This document shows positions 47,957-62,262 of a stretch of 64,000 nt of DNA, piece by piece (the stretch's first letter is position 1; the number at the start of each line of letters is the position of its first letter). The notes under the pieces were generated by a model. That model had not been told where the DNA came from. It was given only the letters and a program-made list of their open reading frames with translations, and ran no database searches. The position numbers were made by a program, and so were the translations under genes. Origin of the DNA: Lytechinus variegatus (Eukaryota > Echinodermata > Echinoidea > Temnopleuroida > Toxopneustidae); assembly GCF_018143015.1 (NCBI RefSeq), contig NC_054740.1, positions 8,574,140 through 8,638,139 of the forward strand, in the 5' to 3' direction.

Positions 47957-50515
47957 AGCTTCAGAAGGTTATTTTAGGTGACTTTCTTCCCGGCTTTTGT
48001 TCTTGTGATCCTGATAATGTTTATTTTCACTTTGAAGATACAGGTTGGTGATTACATATACCAAATTTTCAGGAAACCATAGATTAGTGATTTTTGTCAT
48101 TCCAACCAAAATTGTTACTGCCTTCGTTCATTAAATTGTAATTTTCAGTATACCAGACTAACCCTTGAATTAATCAAAAACTTGTATCCCAGTGATCCCT
48201 ATACATATATGTTCATAAATATTGTAACTCTGTATATATATTTGTTAAAAAAAGCCTGTAGCATGTTTTGAAAATTAACTAGACCTACCCATAAAGTTAT
48301 CAGAAATTTGTTTCCAGGTGACCCCTATACATACATGTGCATGCATATTGTAAATTTACATATAGCCTCCAGTGTGTCTTGGAAAACAAACCTCTTCCTC
48401 ATAACCACAGGCTAAGCACTACAGGAGACCGAGGCTTTTTGTTTGCTTGGTGTTTTTTGCTTTTGATTCAGATTTCAAGTATTCATTTTTTGTTCCATTT
48501 GTTAACCCAGCAGCAAAATGTAAACTATAAGCTGACAAATTATTTTCTCTCTAATGGTATTCTATCTTTGATAGTCATAAATTTCTTCATCTTTTTTTCA
48601 TCTCAGCTTTTATCCAGAAAAATAGTGTCATTAATATGCTGATTATGATTGAAATTAAATCTGTAAAGATTGTTTACTTTTAAGACTGGTTTTAATGAAT
48701 TATTATGGTTGTGAAATAATTGTAGCAATCAATTGTACAATGAATTTCTAATGGTTCCTTACATTCCCAATATGCTTTTCTATCTTTGATTTAAACTTTG
48801 CAGAAATATTTGCTCTAAACCTATCAGAGATCTGGCATTACAAGAGCTTATCTGCGACAAATTGGACAGATTCCTGGTAGGATTAGCTAATCCCTGTTTT
48901 CTAGACTACCATCAAGGGCTTACGTTGGATTGTGAATCCTTACATTAGATGCTCTCACACCCACTGAATGAAAAACAAATTCTGAAAGGGAATTCTGCCA
49001 GATTCGGAATATGTTTCCATTTTGCCAATGTAAATACATTAAAAAATTATAATTTCTGAAAGGAACATACTTGCAAATTAATGGATACTTTTAAAAGTCA
49101 CACATCTGAAAGATCTGAATTTCTCCAAGCTCACAGTTGTTTCTTCATTATGAAGCAATTTACAAAAGCATATTAAATATAAAGCAAAAAGCATGCATTT
49201 TTTCATAATAATGCTACAGTTTCATTTCTTGCTCATAACTGAAGAAACTTATTTTCCTGGTGTATAGGAAGGTGTGAAGGATTTTATCAAATTATCAGAT
49301 ATTTTGAGGCCAGAGCAAGATCTTGTAATTTATAGATATTTTCATGGTCGGATGGATGTGAATATTCTTACACTGTATTTGGGAAAATTCTCTATAAATT
49401 GAAATAAGACATAGGTCAATTTTTTGAGGATGCAATTTAAAAATAACAAAATTGGTTTAAGTTTATCAATTAACTCTAGCTTGAGAAGCCTGATTAAAAA
49501 AAGCCAATTGAAGTCATGTCATAATTATACTTCTGTATATTTTTTTTAATGAACCAAAACAGAGAAAAATTAGTCAGTAAATGAAAAGATAGTTTACTCT
49601 TTAAACTAAGTTGCTTGGTATTGCATACCATTTTTCATGCATATTGGAGTTTCCATCATCAAGAAAGCAAATGAAATATTTCACACTGAGGTCTACAAAA
49701 ATGCCTTTCTGTTGCAGCATTCATGAAATTACATAACCAGAGTGAACAACAAAAGATGACTGGCTCTTGTAAAGTAGATTAGACAAGAGTTAGATCTTCT
49801 CGTTGAACTGTTAAGGTAATCTAAGGTAATTTCCTTACCACACAAATGCATATTTCATGGAGGAATTTAATCAGAATGAAACCTCATGAAATCAGATTCA
49901 CTCCTTTCCACATTGCTTCTCAAATTCTTCCCCTTACTCGTGTATCACTCTTTCAAAATATTTCCGGGGACCAAATGGACACACATCAGTGACATTCGAG
50001 AGTGAATCTTTGAGTACTGGTATGGTTGAAAAAGCAGAGCGATTTAATTTGGACGAAAGCATACCCCTGAGGGGATCCTGAACCTTTGCTTCCGTTATCT
50101 CCTTCTCCACTTTCAGCCGTTTGTGTCGGAATAGAATTAGTCCCCAGGTATGACTCACGTAGGGGGTCGCTGAATTTTTTCGCCTGATTTCTGTCACTTT
50201 TTGTGAATTTTATATGCATGCTCACCAGGTGGATGGCAAGATTGGCTTCCTGTTAAATATTTGAGGTGCAGGAAAGGATTGGGGATGTCTGGTATTGGGT
50301 GTACTACTTTGCATTTTTTGGTGTGTATGTGAACATGCATCCTCTTTCACCCAATCCTTGCTTTCCTGTCTATTCTTTACTCTCTCCATCTTTCCTGCTC
50401 TCTTCCTCTCTCTCTTATCTCTGTCTGTCTATCCATTTATCTATCTTTACTATTGTATCCCTATCTTTTTAACTCTCTCTCTCTTTCTTACTATTTTTCA
50501 CATTGTCAGCATCGA
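47957..50515. other. No gene recognised
   Basis: AT-rich, intron-like. A GC-richer island at about 49920-50225 is open in several frames on both strands (87 and 79 codons on -), without known domain. A CT-rich tract spans about 50390-50480. Confidence 0.35.
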
Positions 50516-51345
50516 TGTCTCATGAAGATATGAACACACCTTTTTTACCAACAACTTTATCAATACAAAGCAAATAAATTCATGGGGTTTTTTGTCACGA
50601 CTGATTTGAAATTACAGGCCTGATCAGATTTATTTTCTAGAATGGTATTTGTCTTAGAAATTAGATGAATTTCATTACAGCATAGATATTTAGAAAAAAA
50701 ATGTAATCTCATGAAGATGTGAACACACACTTCTTTTTATCAAAAACTTTATTAAAACATATCAAATAACATCATGGGAAGAGGGTGTCACAACTGATTT
50801 GAAATTACAGGCTTAATCAAATTTATTCTTGTAAATTGGTATTGGTCTTAGAAATTAGACAAATTTCATTACAGCATAGATATTTAGAAAACAAATAGTA
50901 ATCTCATGAAGATGTGAACACACACTTCTTTTTATCAACAACTTTATCAATACAAATGGAATAACTTCATGAGGGTTTTTTTTGTCACAACTGATTTGAA
51001 ATTATAGGCCTAATAAGATTTAAGATTGTTTTAGATTGGTATTGGTCAACTAATCAACTGATAAATATACATAAAATTTGGAGGCAAAAAAAATGGGGGC
51101 ATCCATATCTTCATATGATTACAATTTATTTTCTAAATATCTATGCTGTAATAAAATTCATCTAATTTAAGACCAATACCAATCTAAAAAAATAAATTTG
51201 ATTAGGCCTATAATTTCAAATCAGTTGTGACAAATAACCCATGAAGTTGTTTGATTTGTATTGATAGAGATTTTGATAAAAATAATTGTGTGTTCACATC
51301 TTCATAATATTGCAATTTATTCTCTAAATATCTATGCTGTATACT
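50516..51345. repeat. Three direct and one to two inverted copies of a 190-bp unit
   Basis: Direct units begin near 50516, 50707 and 50901 (CTCATGAAGATGTGAACACA ... CAACTGATTTGAAATTACAG ... TTTCATTACAGCATAGATAT). From about 51106 the same sequence returns in reverse complement (ATATCTATGCTGTAATAAAA, TAATTTCAAATCAGTTGTGA, GTGTTCACATCTTCAT), so transcripts would fold into a long hairpin. Confidence 0.85.
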
Positions 51346-52944
51346 GAATGCTTCTTTTTTTCCAGCATGATGATTACTGATAGACACTTTCACAGTTACA
51401 CAAGTGGTCTAAATAAAAGCACACATGCCAGCACATCCCACATTCTCTTTCACATCTGTGATTGGTCCATTTGCAGGCCCCTACTTCATTTTAACATTTC
51501 CCAATAACAACTTACCCACACGGGCTTCAATCCATCCTGCTTTTGAGTGCCCTTTTCCTGACCCCAATAAAGGAGTATATGAATTTGTATGAATTCCTGT
51601 TTATGACTGTTTCTGAAGTAGATAAATTATATTGCTGGAAAAAAAAACATGCACTTGATGGGGTTTTACTGTAGGTCATGAGAAGGTTGAACACTTCATT
51701 TTTCTTTTTAAAAAATTGTTTTAAATATTTTGTAAATCAATGCTTTGTGAATTGAGATGTAAATGGACTTGGTACTCATTGTTACTTGGTATATGTCTAA
51801 GATGTGTATTGTATTACATTTAGTATTCATATTTTATTATACCCTTAAAGTTTTTTTAATCTTTAAGTAGCATTTCACAAAACAAAAGTCACACTTGGTG
51901 ATTGTGCATTTTCACTTGCTCCCCCCAAACGATGGAATAGCCTGCCAATTGACGGAAGAAGCTCTCCATCCTTGACTCTCTTCAAATCAAAATCTAAAAC
52001 ATATCTCATTATTTAAGAAAATTTGCTGTGTAGAAAGAAGTAAAAAGAGCTCTGAACAAGTGCATCTGAATATATCCATATGAAAGCTGTGCTATACAGA
52101 TTAATGTTTATTATCAATTAATGTTTAATATTTGTAGAGTTTCCATGAAACATTTTCATTCTTGCAAAATAAGAAGCATAGAAAACATATATTTGAATTT
52201 CTCTTTTGTTTTATTTGCTTATATTACTTTATTTTGATAAAGAGCCTCTTTTTTCTTTCTCCTGATAAGATATTTACAGAATAAACTAGTGAAGAGCAGT
52301 TGTTTTGTTCAAGAATTCATAGCCTTTTTTTCTAATATCAATATTTTGTTAAGTTTCTATTAAAAAAATATGCTCTGCACTCTGCAGGCACTACAAATTC
52401 ATAGTTGTAATAATTTATTGAGAAATAGAACAATATGTATGTGATGGTTTTAGAATCTTGATTTAGCTTCCTGTCATTTTGAAGGTAATCTCCGTAATGA
52501 AAAAGCCTGCATGAAATTTTAAAAATGGTATATGTTTTATGCACGCAATAATAAGTTATACTCAAGCATCACTAATTATTTTGTCTTTTCTCGGATGTTG
52601 ACCACCATATCAGGTACATTCTTTCTGATTTGGTTTAAAATGGATTTAATGGAAGGGATATTGGGGAAATAATTTTCATCCTGAAATTTTATTAGCATTA
52701 GTGGTTGATTTATGACAATGAAACCAGGAAAATTGTTCACTGTGGTGCAATATTCATGTATACAATAATATAAGGGGCTAAACAAAATGTGAACAGAAGG
52801 TTGTTCACTCCAGTCACTAAAGAGCCCCTTAAAGTGAAATGGGGGCTGATTTTTAAAAAATGGAATTAGAATGAACAGATAAAAAAAAAGCTAAATCTCT
52901 TATTTTCCTCCATTTCGGGGTATAATGCATACACTCGTGCATGT
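51346..52944. other. No gene recognised
   Basis: AT-rich, no splice-supported exons or repeats identified. Confidence 0.35.
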
Positions 52945-53165
52945 TGGCTCACCGGTGTGTTGGCTCAGTTGGTAGAGCGTCCGTCTCACAACCGGGAGGT
53001 CGGGGGTTCAAACCCCGGCCGCGTCAGACCAAAAGACGTTAAAAGATGGGAGTTGCTGCTACCCTGTTTGGCGTTCAACGATTAAAGGGATAGAGCCTCG
53101 TCGATCTGGCGCTGCACAGTGGCTGCCGGGCCCACAATCAATTGGGCAAAGCAAATTTTCAGAGT
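52945..53165 (+). repeat. tRNA-derived SINE (tRNA-Val-like head)
   Basis: The head has box A (TGGCTCAGTTGGTAGAGC, 52961-52978) and box B (GGGGTTCAAACCCC within 53004-53018), i.e. D-arm and T-arm. The anticodon loop CTCACAA gives CAC (valine). Acceptor-stem pairing is poor and the anticodon stem has a mismatch, so it is not a functional tRNA. A tRNA-unrelated body (GGAGTTGCTGCTACCCTG ... GCTGCACAGTGGCTGCC) follows to about 53165. Confidence 0.85.
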
Positions 53166-56100
53166 ATTTCATTTCATGTCTATTTTGAACAATAAATTAT
53201 GGATTTTCATTTTTTTTCATTTTTCATTCATGTATTTTCAGTGTTTAAAGAAAAGAATAATAATAATATGAAATATTAAGTGCTTACCTTCATACATTGT
53301 TTTCAACACTTCGTATGATGATGAACATGTAGTAGTGGTTTTTAGCAAAAAATCTTAATTATCTCCAGGAGCAGTATGCTGATCTGGTCAATCTGAAATA
53401 AATATATAATAAGAGAATATGATAGAAAAAAGAGAATGAGAAGTAGATCACATCCGGCTTCAGGCAGAATCAGATGTAAATTGAGATTAGTACTGGAAGA
53501 GTAGAACAGGTAATATGATTTTCCAGAACAGGTAATATGATTAACAGATGAAGCAAAGAGTGTGTGGAGAAAAGGGAGGGGGGTATGAAGTGTGCTTCTA
53601 AATCTATTGCACATGCAAGAAAGGAAGACAGATGAGAGGTATATTTTAAACATAGTGAAAAAATATTAATAATTACAATGGGGCTGGGGATGATTTACCC
53701 CCCCCCCCTCTCCCCCCCTCCCCCCCCCAAAAAAAAAAAAAAAGTAGCCCCCAAAATTGAAAAAAGTATTTTTTTTTTAGCCTGAACATTGACAAATTTG
53801 AAACAAAGGACAGATCAGAGCAAATTGAGTATTGTGCATTCATTTTAATAGATGTAAATCTGCTTTGAAATGCAATTAACTTAAATTAAAAGAGATAATT
53901 GATTAAAGGAAGAGGTTTTGAAGAATTTGTAAAATTATTAGGAAAAATAGAATAAGGACATATTTTTTTTTAAATGAGGTTACTTAATATATATAGCAAT
54001 ATTTGAATTAGAATTTGGGGTTGATTGTTACAGGGGATTGAAGCAGCTCTTCCATTAATTAAGTTTATTCAAGTTTATATTTCACATCATATAGAAACAC
54101 GTAAGTTATATGACATGTAGGAAATATGAGATAGGAAAGTGGTGAATCACCTTTTTTTAAGGCCGATCTACATTTATGGGAATATTATTTTGCACTTAAG
54201 CCCTCATGAGCATAACATTTAGAAAAAAATATGAAATATTAATTAATCAATCTGTGTTCAAATTAATATGAGTATCACCCCTGCAAAATAATAGTGACAT
54301 GGTCAATTTGAAATTCCTGAAAGAAAGTGTTTTTTTCCCCTTCATACTCTTAACCTGTTGGACACTGAGTCTACATACATGTCGGCTGGAGTCTGGAAAA
54401 CGGGTGTTACAGTACTTAAAATCATTCAGTTGCCAATGGGTTAATGCTTTTATTTTAGTCACACTTTTCATTAATTCACAAAGAAATTTATGTGTGTTGG
54501 ATTTTCTTTGAACCATGTGTATACTTGGCAGAGCAATTATAGTGACTGCTTATTGCTTTATACTTCTTTTGTTTGTAGGTTCCATGGTATATGTATATAA
54601 GCAGTGTAGAAGCCTTTTTCCAAAAGTTAAGGTTATAATGTCATTTTTCTGTAATTTTAGTAAACACAGAGTCATCATAGTCATGTTATATGCACTGAAT
54701 ATGGATTATTATTTTTCATTATTAGATCACAACTACATGTAGAAAATGTGACTTGTGGCGTCCTGGCTCCATGTACATGCACAGAATATAGGCCTGAGGT
54801 GTAGTCTATTTGGTTTCCCATGTGACACTAAAGCCTTGATTTTGAAATCCATCGGAGTGAAAAATCAGGTGCAGGCAATGAGGTTTAATTTCGAAAATGA
54901 AAACAATACCCTGAGGTCCTTGATTTGTTGTAGATTGCTCTTCTTAATTGTGTGTTGATACGCCCGTGTGTCTATACCACAACCCAATAGCCAGCCCCCC
55001 CCCCTCCCCGCTTCTTCTGTTTGTGTTGATACAGCCTACTATGCTACAACCCTCCCCCAACGCTTCTATCATGTGTGTTGATACAGCCTACTACTATGCC
55101 ACCACCCAATAGCCTGCCGCCACCCCCCCCCCCCCCCCCTCATTGCTTCATGCACCAGTGTGTCTATACTGCCATCCCATAGCCACCCCCACCCTCATCT
55201 ATTCGCCACGACTCTATTTCTACTGATTTACCAATTCAAGTAGCAGAATGATTAATATGGTTATTTGTACATAACACTGGACCGTCCTGAATTGATAGTA
55301 AGTTGACCTTTTCACTAATATATTGATGGTGTATGTAAGCCTTGTTGTGGGCCTATATGTATGCAGTGGCTGCTTTAACAGAACAAAATATTTCAGCCCT
55401 GATGTTTTGAAGGGGGTTCATGGTAGATTTTACTCACAAAGTGTTATTTTTGTTTGAAAATTCATATATTGGAGAATGAATTGATTTTAGATATCGCTCT
55501 ATGAGGCCTGTAATGTAATTTAAAACAGAGGCGTCAAACTCGCATTTCATTATGTCATGTTGTTAAACTGTTTTATGCACTTATCTTAATTGCAACCCCT
55601 CCCCCCACAAAAAATCAATACATTTGTCAAAGCAATTATAGTAGTTAATAATTCTGCATTATTTTCTTTTATCAGTCTCAAAACACTCTTTGCCAATACA
55701 GTTCAACAATTACTGTGGCTATGAACAACCCATCATTAAAATTTACAATTTTATTCAAGGCCTGAAGACAAAATGAAACTAATCAATCAGATAACAAAAG
55801 TACAATGCCAGTAATCAAGATTTGTATAGGTTTTGTGTCACATTCATGGAAAGATTTTCATTTTTAAATCACAACTTCATGAGAAGCAAGCACTTGACAA
55901 TATTGAAGATGGCATTGAAGATAAATCTCAAAGAGTGAATGATGATGAGAGAAGGGATGTCAATTTTTAGACAAAGGCCCAGTCTAGCTGAGTTAAACTA
56001 CATCCTAAAATAGATAATAATGATGATTGCAATAATCGAAATAATCTACTTTAAAAAAGCAGTTGATATAGTAATGGTGTCTCTAAGAAAATTGGAATAA

Positions 56101-57069
56101 TAATTGAGATATATTTTAGGCCATCTGATTTTGGCATTGAAATTTTACAGATGTAATTGTTTAGGCCATCTGAACCTGGTGTTCGGATTTGAACAGACGA
56201 CCCACTGATCATGAAGTGAGTGGTGGAACCTCTACATCGCGATGCTTGGACACAATGCTGAGTGGCATCCCTAGGCGATAGAGATAAAGAAAGAAAGAGA
56301 GAGATAGGCAGACAGATAGAGATATGAAATACCCCGCAAAAATGCAGACGGCTTGAGATATGATGAGAGGCAATGAAAGACACGGTGAAAAGTTAGATAA
56401 AGCATGCACGCAATGTTATGTTTATTTGCCTAAACTACAGTAGCAACTTGGCCTCACATCAGGTCCATCCTCCCTCATTTGTGTCAATTATTTTCACCAG
56501 CACATGTTATAAGCTACTGAAATGATTTGCATCTGATTGGTGGAGAGTCAATTAGTCAGTGAAAATCACAGAGAAATTCTTTTATGAAATACTCCTCAAG
56601 ATATTAGATGCTTTTGTGTTGCAGCTCCACGTCACAAATAATGAAAACATGTCCAGTACTTTAAATGCCAGTGCTCTGTCTTACCATGGACCTAGCTAGG
56701 TCCATTGTATCAAATCAACCACAAATATGGAAAGCTGGCAATGCCAACATCTATAAAGATGCATGTTTGTTTACAAATATTTATAGATTTGCTGGTAATT
56801 CATATGTTCATTGCTTTATTTTTTGTGAAAATTCAGTGTATTTCTCATTGTTTACAAAGGATGTTGTGCAAATTTCCTGTAGAAAAATTATGACATTAAT
56901 TTTCATTTACTTAAAATTGATTAATGTTTGAAATTGATCATATCAATCTTGACTCTTTGTTCCCCGATGAGACCTGCCTAAATCAAATACATTTATTGTA
57001 GTTACGAGCATGCAAGAAAAGTGGACCCCTCCCCCCCCCCCCTTTAAATGCCAAAATCAAAGTTTAGAT
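53166..57069. other. No gene recognised; simple repeats
   Basis: C/A homopolymer cluster at about 53698-53743; small CT/C-rich tandem units at 54953-55200; a poly-C run near 57031. Remaining sequence is AT-rich and unassigned. Confidence 0.4.
54953..55200. repeat. Degenerate C-rich minisatellite
   Basis: Three to four irregular units starting TGTGTTGATACAGCCTACTA and ending in poly-C followed by CTTC. Confidence 0.6.
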
Positions 57070-60000
57070 ACTTTTTTTCATTCATTTGAAGAAGGGATTT
57101 TTTAAATTCAATTCTTTTACTCTATGCAATGATATAATTTTTGTATCCTAGTGTTCATTAGCTCATATTTTTTTTAAGTTGCACAATCAAACTTGAGATT
57201 TATGAAACACCAACAGCTTGTGTAATAACTGAGAAATTGTCACCCATTTCATAAACCTCTTGCAAAACCAGGCTATTAGTTATAACTGGATTTTTTAAGG
57301 CATCCTACAGATTCATCATTATTTAAAAAAAAAAACTTTGCCAAAGATAAATAAATTGTTTGTATAAATGATGATTGCTTCTAATCCCTTGATCTTCATC
57401 TGAAAGGCCATATTTTTTTATTTTCCCCTCCAGAATTGTTGCACTTGTCTTCTTCAAAAAGGCATTCATGCTGCTTATTTGTCAAGTTACTGGATATCTT
57501 TATTTTGTTAAGCTTCCTATTACTTGGAAGAGGGGCCTACTCATTGCAATTAATGGTTTTAAATAAAAAATGCTAAAGTTTTGATAATCTTTGTCTTCGT
57601 TTGTTTTTTATTTGACTGATAAGGTGATCATCAGCACCATTAGCATTTTTATTCTCATCATCATCAGCACCACCATCATCACACCCATCATAACCAGCAT
57701 CACCATCGTCATCATCATCACCACCATCATCATAACCATCATCATTATCATCATTTGCTTTCACACAACCTATACCCCTGCCACCTTGATACAGTGGGGG
57801 ATCCAGGAGGGCACAGCCGGCCCAGCTCCCTCCCCACCCCCCTTTGAGAACCATAATCAATATTTGTAATGCAAAAAATATATACCATATTTACTTAAGT
57901 GTGTCTCCCCCCCTTTGAAAGTGATGACCTTTTTCCTTTTTTTTTTTTTGCTTGTCAAATTTTCATTGGGGAAAATGTGCCCCCCTTTTGAAATTGTAGA
58001 TGTGCCCCTGTTTAAATATTTTCCATTGAAAGAGTACATTCTTATCATGTTCATTACAAGTACTTTGTCACTCTGGAAAAATATCTGATAGTTTATATGA
58101 CTAAATGGGTGTAATAATTCAGTAAATGATCTAAGAGACTGGTTATAAGAAGGTTTTTGGTTTACAGAAAAGCGAACAGATTGCACAGCATTCATTGTGT
58201 TTTCTTGGCATCTTCTTGGCAAACTCTACACGTATTTGTATAACTACCCTTATTTTATTAGACATATACTGCGAAGCAAGTCACTTCTACTTTTTTTCAT
58301 TCATTTGAAGTAGGGATTTTTCAAATTTAATCATTTTACACTATGATATAATGTTTGTATCCAGTGGTTAGAAGCTCATATTTTTTAAGTTTCACAATCA
58401 AACTTAAGATTTATGAAACACCAACAGCTTGTGTAATAACTATGAAATTGTCACCCATTTCATAAACTTCTCGCAAAACCAGGCTATTAGTTATAACTGG
58501 ATTTTATAAGGCTTCCTTCAAATTCTTCATCATTATACAAAAAAACTTTGCCACAGATAAATAAATTGTTTCCATAAATGATGATTGCTTCTAATCCCTT
58601 GATCTTCATCTGAAAGGCCATATTTTTCCATTTTCCCCCTCCAGAATCGTTGCACATGTCTTCTTTTAAAAGGCATTCATGCTGCTTATTTGTCAAGTTA
58701 CTGGATATCTTTATCTTGTTAAGTTTCCTATTACTTGGAAGAGGGGCCTACTCATTGCAATTAATGGTTTTAAATAAAAAATGCTAAAGTTTTGATAATC
58801 TTTGTCTTCGTTTGTTTTTTATTTGACTGATAAGGTGATCATCAGCACCATTAGCATTTTTATTCTCATCATCATCAGCACCACCATCATCACACCCATC
58901 ATAACCAGCATCACCATCGTCATCATCATCACCACCATCATCATAACCATCATCATTATCATCATTTGCTTTCACACAACCTATACCCCTGCCACCTTGA
59001 TACAGTGGGGGATCCAGGAGGGCACAGCCGGCCCAGCTCCCTCCCCCCCCCCCCCCTTTGAGAACCATAATCAATATTTGTAATGCAAAAAATATATACC
59101 ATATTTACTTAAGTGTGTCTCCCCCTCCCCCCTTTGAAAGTGATGACCTTTTTCCTTTTTTTTTTTGCTTGTCAAATTTTCATTGGGGAAAATGTGCCCC
59201 CCTTTTGAAATTGTAGATGTGCCCCTGTTTAAATATTTTCCATTGAAAGAGTACATTCTTATCATGTTCATTACAAGTACTTTGTCACTCTGGAAAAATA
59301 TCTGATAGTTTATATGACTAAATGGGTGTAATAATTCAGTAAATGATCTAAGAGACTGGTTATAAGAAGGTTTTTGGTTTACAGAAAAGCGAACAGATTG
59401 CACAGCATTCATTGCGTTTTCTTGGCATCTTCTTGGCAAACTCTACACGTATTTGTATAACTACCCTTATTTTATTAGACATATACTGCGAAGCAAGTCA
59501 CTTCTACTTTTTTTCATTCATTTGAAGTAGGGATTTTTCAAATTTAATCATTTTACACTATGATATAATGTTTGTATCCAGTGGTTAGAAGCTCATATTT
59601 TTTAAGTTTCACAATCAAACTTAAGATTTATGAAACACCAACAGCTTGTGTAATAACTATGAAATTGTCACCCATTTCATAAACTTCTCGCAAAACCAGG
59701 CTATTAGTTATAACTGGATTTTATAAGGCTTCCTTCAAATTCTTCATCATTATACAAAAAAACTTTGCCACAGATAAATAAATTGTTTCCATAAATGATG
59801 ATTGTTTCTAACCCCTTGATCTTCATCTGAAAGGCCATATTTTTCCATTTTTCCCCTCCAGAATTGTTGCACATGTCTTCTTTTAAAAGGCATTCATGCT
59901 GCTTATTTGTCAAGTTACTGGATATCTTTATCTTGTTAAGTTTCCTATTACTTGGAAGAGGGGCCTACTCATTGCAATTAATGGTTTTAAATAAAAAATG

Positions 60001-62262
60001 CTAAAGTTTTGATAATCTTTGTCTTCGTTTGTTTTTTATTTGACTGATAAGGTGATCATCAGCACCATTAGCATTTTTATTCTCATCATCATCAGCACCA
60101 CCATCATCACACCCATCATAACCAGCATCACCATCGTCATCATCATCACCACCATCATCATAACCATCATCATTATCATCATTTGCTTTCACACAACCTA
60201 TACCCCTGCCACCTTGATACAGTGGGGGATCCAGGAGGGCACAGCCGGCCCAGCTCCCTCCCCCCCCCCCTTTGAGAACCATAATCAATATTTGTAATGC
60301 AAAAAATATATACCATATTTACTTAAGTGTGTCTCCCCCCCCCCCCTTTGAAAGTGATGACCTTTTTCCTTTTTTTTTTTTTGCTTGTCAAATTTTCATT
60401 GGGGAATATGTGCCCCCCTTTCGAAATTCTAGATCTGCCCCTGTTTAGATATATCCCATTGAAAGAGTACATTCTTATCATTTTCATTACAAGTACTTTG
60501 TTGTCACTCGGGAAAAATATCTGATAGTTTATATGACTAAATGGGTGTAATAATTCAGTAAATGATCTAAGAGACTGGTTATAAGAAGGTTTTTGATTTA
60601 CAAAAAAGCCAACAGATTACACAGCATTCATTGTGTTTTCTTGGCAACTTCTTGGCAAACTCTACATGTATTTGTATAACTACCCTTATTTTATTAGACA
60701 TATACTGCGAAGCAAGTCACTTCTACTTTTTTCATTCATTTGAAGTAGGGATTATTCAAATTTAATCATTTTACACTATGATATAATGTTTGTATCCAGT
60801 GGTTATAAGCTCATATTTTTAAGTTTCACAATCAAACTTAAGATTTATGAAACACCAACAGCTTGTGTAATAACTATGAAATTGTCTCCCATTTCATAAA
60901 CTTCTTGCAAAACAAGGTTATAATTATAACTGGATTTTACATGGCTTCTGTCAGATTCATCATCATGGAAAAAAACTTTGCCAAAGATAAAAAAAATTGT
61001 TTGCATTAATGATGATTGCTTGGAATCCCTTGATCTTCATCTGAAAGGCCATATTTTTTTATTTTCCCCTCCAGAATTGTTGCACTTGTCTTCTTCAAAA
61101 AGGCATTCATGCTGCTTATTTTTCAAGTTACTGGATTTCTTAACTGGGCTTTTTGTTAATCTTCCTAACTCTTGTATAACTTAGAAGAAGGGTTTACTCA
61201 TTGATGGTTTTAAATAAAGAGTGCTAAATTTTTGATAATTTTTGTCTTCGATTGATTTTTATCTGACTGATAAGATGATGACTAATAAGATCAGCACCAT
61301 CATCATTTTTATTATTATCATTACCACCACCATCATTATCATCACCATCATCATCATCATAACCAGCATCACCATCATTATCATCATTTGCTTTCACACA
61401 GCCTATACCCCTGTCACCTTATATAGATATAGTGGGGGATCCAGGGGGGCACAGCTGGCCCAGCCCCCTTTGAGAACCATAATCAAAATTTGTAATGCAA
61501 ATAATATACCGTTTTTACTTAAGTGTGTTCCCCCCCCCCCCCCTTTGAAAGTGATGATCTTTTTCTTTCTTTTTTTTTTTGCTTCTGAATTTTCTGCAGG
61601 AGAAATCACCTTAAAATTTTACTAGGTGAAAACTTTTTTTTTGCTTGTCAAATTTCCATCGGGAACATATGCCCCCCTTTTGAAAAATCCTGGATCTGCC
61701 ATGTTTAGATATATCCCATTTAAAGAGTACATTCTTATCATGTTCATTACAAGAATCTTGTTGTTACTCGCAAAAAATATCTGATATTTTACATGACTGA
61801 ATGAGTTTAAAAAATCAATAAATGATCTAAGAGACTGGTTATAAGAAAGTGTTTGGTTTCCAAAAAAGCCAACAGATTACACAGCATTCATTGTATTTTC
61901 TTGGCAAACTCTACATGTATTTGTATAGCAAAGAAAGTCACATATACTTTTTTTGAAGAAGGGCTTACCTGTACTCATGGCAATTGATGGGGTTTTTTTA
62001 AATAAAGAGTGCTAAAGTTTTGATGATTTTTGTCTTTGATTTATTTTTTATTTGACTGTAAAAATGATCATCATCACAATCATTATCATCATCATCATCA
62101 TCATTGTCATCATCATTATCAGCATCATCATTATCATCATCATCATTATCATCATCTTCATCATCATCACCACCATCATTATCATCACCATCATCGTCAT
62201 CATCATCATTATCATCTTCACATCATTATCACCGCCACCATCATCATCTACATTTGGTAGGC
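57070..62262. repeat. Tandem array of 1.2-kb units (four full, one partial)
   Basis: Units at 57070-58288, 58289-59505, 59506-60723, 60724-61945 and a partial one to 62262. Each has CATTCATTTGAAGTAGGG, AACACCAACAGCTTGTGTAA, a (CAT)n/(CAC)n tract, GTGGGGGATCCAGGAGGGCA with a C-run, and TTTTGCTTGTCAAATTTTCA. The second and third units are almost identical, the last ones more diverged. Asp-rich 95-codon frames on the - strand arise from the CAT repeat and are not genes. Confidence 0.92.
62060..62255. repeat. (CAT)n microsatellite at the end of the array
   Basis: Long run of CAT/ATC triplets with CAC and TTA interruptions; His-, Ile- or Ser-rich in the three + frames, all artefactual. Confidence 0.9.

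Noticed and set aside
49269..49410. Exon-like open frame starting EGVKDFIKLSDILRPEQD
   Set aside because: Weak acceptor, no donor before the stop, no recognised domain; about 44 codons is compatible with chance.
52951..53033. tRNA-Val gene
   Set aside because: D and T arms are good, but the acceptor stem does not pair, the anticodon stem has a mismatch, and a SINE body follows.
57573..60288. Repeated Asp-rich 95-codon - strand frames
   Set aside because: Produced by the (CAT)n tract in each 1.2-kb unit; the opposite strand gives an Ile/Thr-rich frame over the same bases.
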